From Chlamydiota bacterium (GTDB taxonomy: Bacteria; Chlamydiota; Chlamydiia; Chlamydiales; Rhabdochlamydiaceae): 7,524 nt of DNA. The stretch lies in contig JAAKFB010000081.1 of assembly GCA_011065235.1 (NCBI GenBank), forward strand, positions 1 to 7,524. The letters run 5' to 3'. Below the pieces are notes generated by a model. It searched no databases, was not told the origin of the DNA, and saw nothing but the letters and a program-made list of their open reading frames with translations. Of this stretch, positions 1 to 5,532 are shown in pieces (positions within the stretch are counted from its first letter, which is position 1; each line of letters starts with the position of its first letter). Made by a program: the position numbers and the translations under genes.

Positions 1-54
1 AAGAATTGGTTTTTCCCTTCATCGGAAACCCATGCTTTTCGAATCTTCTCCATC

Positions 55-76
55 GCTCATATTCTTGAATATGAGC
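55..76. repeat. Perfect inverted repeat, 10-bp arms
   Basis: The arms GCTCATATTC and GAATATGAGC are separated by only TT, giving a strong hairpin or a two-fold symmetric protein site. No run of T follows on either strand, so it is not a standard rho-independent terminator. A second palindrome, GCTTCGAAGC, lies almost next to it at 78-87. Confidence 0.7.
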
Positions 77-137
77 TGCTTCGAAGCTTCAAAATTCAGG
101 GCTCCGATTTTGGCAAAATTCCAGTTCTTCAATTCAG

Positions 138-151
138 ATGTGTATACACAT
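138..151. repeat. 14-bp perfect palindrome
   Basis: ATGTGTATACACAT reads the same on both strands, with no spacer. It lies about 30 bp beyond the 3' end of the tRNA-Leu gene. It could be an operator-like dyad or part of a repeat element. Nothing in the window shows which. Confidence 0.6.
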
Positions 152-181
152 TCCAAACTATTGAGTTATTTCTTGTGATTT

Positions 182-263
<82 letters not shown>

Positions 264-276
264 ACTAAGAAAGGCA

Positions 277-306
277 ATTTTAGCTGGAAATTTGCTTATG
301 GGTCAA
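277..306 (-). promoter_or_regulatory. Promoter of tRNA-Leu
   Basis: On the minus strand, TTGACC (301-306) and TAAAAT (277-282) are separated by 18 bp. Each matches the sigma-70 consensus at five of six positions. Transcription would begin a few bases before the mature tRNA 5' end at 263. The -35 box begins 5 bp after the exbD stop codon, so the tRNA can be transcribed independently of exbB-exbD. Confidence 0.7.
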
Positions 307-311
307 TACTT

Positions 312-773
312 CTATTCTGGAGAGTAGACGGGGCAAATTTGATAGCCTATCTCTTTCACGGCAAAAATCACCTTAGCAATCGACTCCCAATTGGCATTTT
401 TGTCGATATGTAGGAGGACTTTTGTCTTCGATTTGTCCTCTGGGAGCAATCCGAGATCCTGCTGTTTGATCAGCTCGTACTTTACAGCTGTGATCCCATC
501 GAGAAAGAACTCATTGAATTCGGTCACCCATTTGTATTGGCCCCGGTCATTGATGCTGAGAAGGACGGTATATCCCGGCTGTGTATCGGCCATGGAAGGG
601 GGAGGGGCCTGGGTGTCCATTTTTACGAGGTTGACTTCGCTATCGTATAGCGCCGTCCTGGTGACAGCCAAAACGGCAAAGACAGCCAAAATTAGGAACA
701 AAAAATCGACCATGGGCGCTAAGTTGAGCCCACGGCGGTCTTCGAGTTCATCATCGGGTATCATCGTGCTCAT
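312..773 (-). CDS. exbD: ExbD/TolR-family biopolymer transport protein
   Basis: This 153-residue protein is a predicted inner-membrane partner of the ExbB/TolQ proton channel; in the known family the pair converts the proton gradient into force on the cell envelope. A short acidic cytoplasmic N-terminus is followed by NLAPMVDFLFLIL. Asp23 in PMVDF matches the protonatable aspartate at the start of the single membrane helix (about residues 20-40). The rest is a soluble periplasmic domain. The start codon directly follows the exbB stop (TAAATG), and its ribosome binding site GGAG lies inside the end of exbB, so the two are almost certainly translated together. Length fits the family. ExbD and TolR cannot be told apart from this alone, and no tolA, tolB or pal is seen in the 311 bases downstream. 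Confidence 0.92.
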   Translation of the reverse strand: MSTMIPDDELEDRRGLNLAPMVDFLFLILAVFAVLAVTRTALYDSEVNLVKMDTQAPPPSMADTQPGYTVLLSINDRGQYKWVTEFNEFFLDGITAVKYELIKQQDLGLLPEDKSKTKVLLHIDKNANWESIAKVIFAVKEIGYQICPVYSPE

Positions 774-1814
774 TTATTTCTCCAAATAGCTGGGACTACG
801 GGTATCAATGAGCGCGGCAAATATCTGCGCTTCATTCTCCACGGTAGCCATGATTCGGACCAAACGGTATTTCGAGACCGAATAGAGGATCATTGCCAAA
901 ATTGCCACGATTAGGCCGGCAACGGTAGTTCCCACAGAAATACCCAGGCCATCGAAGAGAAGGGAGACGCTCTCTATAGAACGGTTGAGATCGTAAAAGG
1001 CATAAAACATCCCCAAAACAGTCCCTAGCAGTCCGAGCATAGGGGCGATGATGGCAATCTCGTTGAGGATGCTGATCCGCTGCCAAAAGGCAATGGTGCT
1101 TCTTTTGCCTTCGGCTTTCATGGTATCGACCATCGTGTTCAGTCCATGTTTGCGAGCGAGAATTCCAGAGGCGAGCATTTTACAGAAAAAATGTTTTTGT
1201 TTGACACAGAGGTCAAGAGCTTCGTCAAATTGGTTGCTGATCAGTTTTGTTTTGAGGTCTTTGATGAGTGTTGGAGGGAGAAATTCCACCGAGCGGACGG
1301 TGAGCAAACTATATAACCATACGCAAACAGAAATGGTTGAAAGAGCGAAGAGAAGACTATAAATGACAGGAGAGCCCGAAAAGACTTGGCGAAGGTTGAT
1401 TTCAATGGCTTGAATCGATTTGGAGGTTTCTTCCTTGATGGTCTCAAGAGATGCCGCTGGAGAGATCACCATTTTTTCGTCTGCAGCAACCATTTTGTCG
1501 ATTTCAACGGCAAGCGATTCGGTTTTTATTTCTTGGATGTCCATTTTTTGGATTTGATTTTGGATGGGAAGAGGAGCTGCCTTTTTTTCAGATGTGGGGT
1601 CTGAAAATTCATCGAGCTGGTCATAGTCTTCCATTCCGAGTTGCTCATTGATTTCAGACTCATCAAGAATCCCATCATCAAGAAGCGCTTCAATTTCGAG
1701 TCCGAGCATGTCATCGTCATCGTGAAACATTTCTGCTCTCGAATCCTCATAATCAAATGCCTCAATGCTTCCAAAAGAAAATAGGCAAAAGAGCGCCAAA
1801 CTGATCCATTTCAT
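774..1814 (-). CDS. exbB: MotA/TolQ/ExbB-family proton channel with long N-terminal extension
   Basis: A 346-residue predicted inner-membrane channel subunit working with the adjoining ExbD. Residues 1-19 look like a cleavable signal peptide (KWISLALFCLFSFGSIEA). A long extension of about 130 residues follows, very acidic (HDDDD near 31-35, then many Glu and Asp). The family core comes next: TM1 about 149-171, a cytoplasmic loop, TM2 about 248-274 (IAPMLGLLGTVLGMFYAF), TM3 about 291-313 (GISVGTTVAGLIVAILAM). TM2 and TM3 carry the typical small-residue and Thr pattern of MotA/TolQ/ExbB. Typical ExbB/TolQ proteins are about 230-245 residues, so the extra length lies in the presumed periplasmic part. 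The start is supported by GAGGG six bases upstream. It is the first gene of an exbB-exbD operon. Whether it serves a Ton or a Tol system is unclear. Confidence 0.92.
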   Translation of the reverse strand: MKWISLALFCLFSFGSIEAFDYEDSRAEMFHDDDDMLGLEIEALLDDGILDESEINEQLGMEDYDQLDEFSDPTSEKKAAPLPIQNQIQKMDIQEIKTESLAVEIDKMVAADEKMVISPAASLETIKEETSKSIQAIEINLRQVFSGSPVIYSLLFALSTISVCVWLYSLLTVRSVEFLPPTLIKDLKTKLISNQFDEALDLCVKQKHFFCKMLASGILARKHGLNTMVDTMKAEGKRSTIAFWQRISILNEIAIIAPMLGLLGTVLGMFYAFYDLNRSIESVSLLFDGLGISVGTTVAGLIVAILAMILYSVSKYRLVRIMATVENEAQIFAALIDTRSPSYLEK

Positions 1815-1872
1815 TGTATCCCTCGTGGGTAAATCACAATAAATTTTACCTTATCAATTTGCACGGAAATTC

Positions 1873-1902
1873 TTCAACTAATTATCACAGATGGAGTATA
1901 CT
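1873..1902 (+). promoter_or_regulatory. Possible promoter toward the trmB remnant
   Basis: TATACT at 1897-1902 is a good -10 box. The best -35 at proper spacing is the weak TTCAAC at 1873-1878 (18-bp spacer). Transcription would start very near the ATG at 1913, leaving almost no leader, so either translation is leaderless or the real promoter is elsewhere in this 98-bp divergent spacer. The spacer must also hold the exbB promoter, for which I see no clear match. Confidence 0.3.
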
Positions 1903-1912
1903 TTTCATTGCT

Positions 1913-2119
1913 ATGCGCCCTAAAAATTTAAAATTTCCTTTCACGTGGGAAGGACGTCGACCAGCTCTTCATGAAGGAGTTTTGATCGTCCCTCAGTACT
2001 ACCAAGGACATGAAAAATGGGTCGATGAGCAACATTTATTTTCGAATGAAAAATCGATTTCCGTTGAGTATTCAAATGACGCAAGAGATGCATGTACATG
2101 CAGATTGGAAAAAACATGA
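1913..2119 (+). pseudogene. trmB: N-terminal fragment of tRNA (guanine-N7)-methyltransferase
   Basis: The frame encodes 68 residues from ATG at 1913. Its first 53 or so (beginning MRPKNLKFPFTWEGRRPA, with VPQYY at about 26-30 and SVEY at about 50-53) resemble, from memory, the start of chlamydial TrmB, which methylates G46 of tRNA with S-adenosylmethionine. Known chlamydial TrmB continues directly after this point with the AdoMet-binding C-x-G-N-G motif. Here the sequence changes at about base 2072 into an unrelated tail and stops at 2119. The binding and catalytic parts are therefore missing, where the family has about 220 residues. The stop overlaps the next start as ATGA. An intact trmB would have to lie elsewhere if the function is kept. 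The frame remains open upstream to an ATG at 1814, but that extension overlaps the exbB start and does not look like protein. Identification is by remembered similarity only. Confidence 0.6.
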
Positions 2120-2751
2120 ATATTGTCCGTTTACCTGCTGATCCTCTACATGATCTCCATTGGGAAGCTTCCTCTGAAGGAATTTACCATTTGGATTTTG
2201 GATGGGAAAAACTCAATCTTATTGATCCTTCTCTTTTTCAAGCCAATTTTTTAGCAGTCGAAGAGTTTGGAAAGCGTTTTCCCGATGCGGAAAAGGTGAT
2301 TCTGGCCCGCTCGGATGGAACATTTCCTATCGATGTTCAAGTCTTTTCGGAATATTTGCATCGACTTGCATCTGCTCTACCTGAAGAGACGACTCCTGTG
2401 ATTCTATTTGATCTCGATGAGGGGTGCCCATTTGCTTCGCTTGTTTTGAAGCTTTGTCGTAGACGGTTTGAGCATTTTGAGTTGCTTTTCAGTGGGGTGC
2501 GGATTCCAATTGTTGGAGAAGAGTCTATCATTGTGAGTTTGCCCCAGGATTCCCTCTATGATGAAAAGACTTTTCAGCCTCTTTTCTCCCGTCTTGAAGG
2601 GACTCCATTCAAGTGCATCCCAGAAGAATTGCTCAATGAGCATTGGGAAGGGGTCGATCAGATTATGGTCGAGCGCTCCACTCTTGGTGAGATGGGGAAA
2701 CGGATGCTCCAAGGGTTCGAAGCCACAGAAGGTGAGATTTCTTGGCTTTAA
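2116..2751 (+). CDS. Unrecognised 211-residue hypothetical protein
   Basis: I do not recognise this protein. It has no signal peptide, no membrane segment and no obvious nucleotide-binding or metal motif. It looks like a soluble, mildly acidic cytoplasmic protein with alternating strands and helices (for example VILARSDGTFPIDVQVF about 54-70, TPVILFDLDEG about 84-94, then a Cys/Arg-rich LCRRRFEHFELLF). The chosen start (MNIVRLPADPL) has GGAA about seven bases upstream and overlaps the stop of the trmB remnant as ATGA, which suggests translational coupling. In-frame ATGs at 2092 and 2098 are possible but lack a well-placed ribosome binding site. The stop lies 4 bases from the 3' end of the opposing tRNA-Pro gene. 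Base composition resembles its neighbours, so it is likely a native lineage-specific gene. The trmB deletion may have brought it under the trmB promoter. Confidence 0.8.
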   Translation: MNIVRLPADPLHDLHWEASSEGIYHLDFGWEKLNLIDPSLFQANFLAVEEFGKRFPDAEKVILARSDGTFPIDVQVFSEYLHRLASALPEETTPVILFDLDEGCPFASLVLKLCRRRFEHFELLFSGVRIPIVGEESIIVSLPQDSLYDEKTFQPLFSRLEGTPFKCIPEELLNEHWEGVDQIMVERSTLGEMGKRMLQGFEATEGEISWL

Positions 2752-2755
2752 ACAA

Positions 2756-2830
2756 TCGGAGTAGAGGGATTCGAACCCCCGACCCACTGCTCCCAAAGCA
2801 GTTGCGCTAGCCAAGCTGCGCTATACTCCG
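2756..2830 (-). tRNA. tRNA-Pro (anticodon UGG)
   Basis: The minus strand gives a 75-nt class I tRNA. The acceptor CGGAGTA pairs with TACTCCG, and the discriminator A is at 2756. The C1-G72 first pair is typical of bacterial tRNA-Pro. The anticodon stem ACTGC/GCAGT encloses TTTGGGA, giving anticodon TGG (UGG). The T arm holds GTTCGAATC. No CCA is encoded. The gene sits between two plus-strand genes and points left into the hypothetical gene. Confidence 0.97.
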
Positions 2831-2840
2831 TATCCGCTAT

Positions 2841-2869
2841 AGGATAAGTCTCATAGAGTTTTAAAACAA
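2841..2869 (-). promoter_or_regulatory. Probable promoter of tRNA-Pro
   Basis: On the minus strand, TTGTTT (2864-2869) and TATCCT (2841-2846) are 17 bp apart, placing the start just before the mature tRNA 5' end at 2830. The -10 matches consensus at four of six positions and the -35 at three. An imperfect dyad TATCC/GGATA (2831-2846) covers the -10. The same short spacer must also hold the pgi promoter, facing the other way. Confidence 0.45.
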
Positions 2870-2906
2870 GTTGTTAAATAAATCTTACCTATGACATGTT
2901 CCAGGT

Positions 2907-4487
2907 ATGGCTAAATTTACTGAACTTCCTGCCTACAGCAAACTCAAAGAGCTCTCCGAAAACCCTTTAGATTTAACCAAAAAAGGGGTCCTCTCTCCGA
3001 AACGGCTCGATCAAATGATCGCTGAGGGATTAGGGCTCAAACTTTTTTATTCTTCAGAAAGGGTAGATGAGTCTGTGCTAGAAGCTCTTTTTCAGCTCGC
3101 TGGCCAGGCTAATGCAGTTGAAAAAATGCACTGCATGCAGGCAGGCGAGACGGTTAACAAGATCGAAGGTCTTGAGAGTGAAAACCGCCCCGCTTTGCAC
3201 ACGGCCATGCGTGACTTTTTTGACGATTGTGAGCAAACTCCAAAAGCAAAAGAAGCGACCAAATTAGCGTATGATGAGTGTGAAAAGCTCAAAATATTTT
3301 TAGAAGAAATCGGCGATCGCTTTACTCATCTCGTTCAAATTGGAATAGGAGGTTCTGATCTCGGCCCTAGGGCGATTTATCTGGGCTTGAAAGCCTATCA
3401 AAAGCCCGAGCGTAAAATCCACTTTATCTCCAATGTCGATCCCGATGATGCGGCATCGGTTGTCGAGCAGGTCGATCTATCCAAAACTCTCTTTGTGATT
3501 GTCTCTAAATCCGGGAGCACTCTCGAGACATTGACCAATGAAGCCTATATTGTTGACCGGCTTAAAAAAGCCGGACTCAATCCTCAAAACCATCTGGTGG
3601 CTGTCACCGGCAAGGGAAGTCCCATGGCTGACCCTGGGAAATCTTTGCAATCGTTTTATATCTGGGAATATGTGGGGGGACGCTATTCGGTTACTTCCAT
3701 GGTCGGAGGTGTGACACTTGCGTTTGCTCTTGGAATGGATCGATTCCTCGATTTCTTGCGCGGGGCATCGGCAATGGATAAACACGCAAAAACTCCCGAT
3801 CCCAAAACAAATCTACCTCTTCTCGCTGCGCTTTTGGGGATCTGGAATCGCAATTTCTTGGGACATCATACCTGCGCCATCATTCCTTACTCTCAAGCCC
3901 TCTCACGCTTTCCCGCCCACTTGCAACAGCTCGACATGGAATCGAATGGAAAACATATCGACAAAGAAGGTCATCCTGTTGAATTTGAAACAGGACCGAT
4001 CATTTGGGGAGAGCCCGGAACCAACGGGCAGCATTCATTCTATCAATTGATCCATCAGGGGACAACACTTCTTCCCCTAGAATTCATTGGATTTGTCAAC
4101 AGCCAATACAACGCAGATGTCGTTTACAAGGGGACATCTTCCCAAGAGAAGCTTCTATCCAATCTCATTGCACAATCGATTGGACTGGCGACAGGACAGA
4201 AAAATGACAATCTGAACAAAGATTTCACAGGAAATCGCCCCAATAGCGTTCTTCTTGCAAATCGACTCGATCCATATACGCTCGGGTTGATTTTGTCTTA
4301 TTACGAGCACAAAGTCGATTTTCAGGGCTTTATTTGGAATATCAACTCTTTCGACCAAGAAGGGGTACAACTCGGCAAGGTACTTGCCCTGAAAATGATC
4401 GACCAATTCGCTGCGAAACGGGAAAACAAGCCCGTCGATGAAAAGACCTTTCCCTTAGGTGCAGCCTTTCTCAAACATTTGACCTGA
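2907..4487 (+). CDS. pgi: Glucose-6-phosphate isomerase
   Basis: This 526-residue cytoplasmic enzyme interconverts glucose 6-phosphate and fructose 6-phosphate in glycolysis and gluconeogenesis. Family motifs appear in order: QIGIGGSDLGPRA at about 144-156, the sugar-phosphate-binding VSKSGSTLET at about 199-208, the PGI signature GGRYSVTS at 257-264, and GEPGTNGQHSFYQ at about 368-380 with the likely catalytic Glu369 and His376. GVQLGK carries the C-terminal catalytic lysine at about 491. All key residues are present and the length is as usual. The ATG at 2907 is the only start that fits, because an in-frame TGA lies 15 bases upstream. Its ribosome binding site is poor (AGG two bases before ATG). 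The gene stands alone between tRNA-Pro and the convergent recF, whose last 33 bases it overlaps. There is no sign of damage. Confidence 0.98.
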   Translation: MAKFTELPAYSKLKELSENPLDLTKKGVLSPKRLDQMIAEGLGLKLFYSSERVDESVLEALFQLAGQANAVEKMHCMQAGETVNKIEGLESENRPALHTAMRDFFDDCEQTPKAKEATKLAYDECEKLKIFLEEIGDRFTHLVQIGIGGSDLGPRAIYLGLKAYQKPERKIHFISNVDPDDAASVVEQVDLSKTLFVIVSKSGSTLETLTNEAYIVDRLKKAGLNPQNHLVAVTGKGSPMADPGKSLQSFYIWEYVGGRYSVTSMVGGVTLAFALGMDRFLDFLRGASAMDKHAKTPDPKTNLPLLAALLGIWNRNFLGHHTCAIIPYSQALSRFPAHLQQLDMESNGKHIDKEGHPVEFETGPIIWGEPGTNGQHSFYQLIHQGTTLLPLEFIGFVNSQYNADVVYKGTSSQEKLLSNLIAQSIGLATGQKNDNLNKDFTGNRPNSVLLANRLDPYTLGLILSYYEHKVDFQGFIWNINSFDQEGVQLGKVLALKMIDQFAAKRENKPVDEKTFPLGAAFLKHLT

Positions 4488-5528
4488 ATCTATTTCCAAG
4501 ACTTTTTTATCTTGAAAAATCTCTTTATTTGCCGTTGGTGATGTCAGGAAGATTTGCCCCAAATGAGACAGCTTTTCTTGAAAATTCGCTTGTCTATCTT
4601 GGTCGAGATGTGCGCCAAAATCGTCTACACTGAAAAATGGCAAATCACCGCAGTGGCTTTTAAAATGCTCCCATTGGCAAATGCGCAACGCTCCAATGAT
4701 CGAGTGTTTTTGTCCCATGCTCGCAAAGGATTTGACCGAAAGATCTCCAATTGTGAAATTCACATCATCGCGATGCGGACCATACAGAGTCGTTCCTACA
4801 TAGAGCTCTTTTTTCCTATTTTTCTTCCAATATTCAAAAAGCTCTATGTGATTGGCAAGAGGAAGCGAGCTTTGATAATTGAATGCCAAGTGATCTGCTC
4901 CATTGGAAAGCTGACGCATTTTCTCTTGCAGAGGGGTTTGCAGATCTTGGATGATTTGGGAGCGTTTTTTCATCAGGTATTCGGCACTATGTGCCATCGT
5001 CTCTTCCCAAGGTTCGATCGCCACCTCGCTTTTCTTCTTTAAGAGTTCGTTGCGCTGGCGCATTGCCTTGTGGTAGCGGGCCAAATGGTGCAGATAAAGA
5101 GGGTCGATTTGCGCAAGGTGAATATCGAGAAATTTGCGACGAAAGGCAGGAGATCCAGAGACGATGGCACTATCTTCTGGAGCATATAGAACATGAGGAA
5201 GCAAGCCGAGGAGGGGAGTGAAGTGGGAATAGCTTGTCGCGTTGTACTCGACTTTTTTGGTCTCTCCGTCAAATGAAAGTTTCAAGCTCTGCTCAACGCC
5301 TTCTTTTTCAATGATCGCCTCGAGGTAGAAAAACCCAGCCCCTTCTTGGATGAGTTGGCTGAGTTGATGCGTGCGAAAGGATCGTCCAGTGCTGAGCAGA
5401 TAGATAGCCTCGAGGAGATTGGTCTTTCCTTGGGCATTTTTTCCAGTGATCCAATTCACCCCCGGCGAAAAGTGCATTTCCGCCTGGGTGTAATTGCGAA
5501 AGTGGTGAAGATAGAGTTTTTTCAGCAC
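4455..5528 (-). CDS. recF: DNA replication and repair protein RecF
   Basis: RecF (357 residues here) is an SMC/ABC-type ATPase that, with RecO and RecR, loads RecA at single-strand gaps. The N-terminus LKKLYLHHFRNY is the typical RecF start. Walker A is GKNAQGKT at about 29-36, followed by LLEAIYLLSTGRSFRT. GPHRDD lies near 250, an ABC signature-like ASMGQKHS at about 269-276, and Walker B FFSVDD with the D-loop GAHLD at about 298-309. Length equals that of other RecF proteins and all ATPase motifs are intact. The start is GTG at 5526-5528, four bases after the dnaN stop. The frame stays open further upstream, but that part is antiparallel-frame shadow of dnaN and does not resemble RecF. There is no strong ribosome binding site, so translation is probably coupled to dnaN. 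The 3' end overlaps the end of pgi by 33 bp, tail to tail. Confidence 0.96.
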   Translation of the reverse strand: MLKKLYLHHFRNYTQAEMHFSPGVNWITGKNAQGKTNLLEAIYLLSTGRSFRTHQLSQLIQEGAGFFYLEAIIEKEGVEQSLKLSFDGETKKVEYNATSYSHFTPLLGLLPHVLYAPEDSAIVSGSPAFRRKFLDIHLAQIDPLYLHHLARYHKAMRQRNELLKKKSEVAIEPWEETMAHSAEYLMKKRSQIIQDLQTPLQEKMRQLSNGADHLAFNYQSSLPLANHIELFEYWKKNRKKELYVGTTLYGPHRDDVNFTIGDLSVKSFASMGQKHSIIGALRICQWEHFKSHCGDLPFFSVDDFGAHLDQDRQANFQEKLSHLGQIFLTSPTANKEIFQDKKVLEIDSGQMFEKGCT

Positions 5529-5532
5529 GAAT

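Larger units (their letters stand above)
1..181. other. Palindrome-rich stretch without an assigned gene
   Basis: No gene can be supported here. Two frames are open: a plus frame runs stop-free from base 1 to the TAG at 325-327, passing antisense through the tRNA and the end of exbD, and a minus frame is open from 165 down to the TGA at 19-21, where TTG at 156 is the only early start-like codon. Neither has a good start with a ribosome binding site or a recognisable product. The stretch contains three perfect palindromes (55-76, 78-87, 138-151). It may be part of a dispersed intergenic repeat or a decayed gene; both are inference. Confidence 0.5.

Noticed and set aside
137..147. AGATGTGTATA, equal to the first part of the Tn5/Nextera mosaic end
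   Set aside because: Only 11 bases match and the sequence then continues as a natural palindrome (CACAT) rather than AGAGACAG; probably chance, though a check for adapter residue is cheap.
391..789. Plus-strand 132-residue frame opposite exbD, and similar frames opposite pgi and dnaN
   Set aside because: Shadows of strongly supported genes, without plausible starts or product similarity.
2076..2141. 21-residue frame MTQEMHVHADWKKHE... bridging the trmB remnant and the next gene
   Set aside because: Too short, no ribosome binding site and no recognisable match; perhaps leftover sequence at the trmB breakpoint.
2404..2814. Minus-strand frame of 136 residues
   Set aside because: It begins inside the tRNA-Pro gene (GRGFESLYS is the usual tRNA-derived peptide) and is otherwise antisense to the hypothetical gene.
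4497..4514. CAAGA/TCTTG dyad with a T-rich loop just after pgi, as a terminator
   Set aside because: The stem is only 5 bp and the T-run is in the loop rather than after it; the bases are also recF coding sequence.
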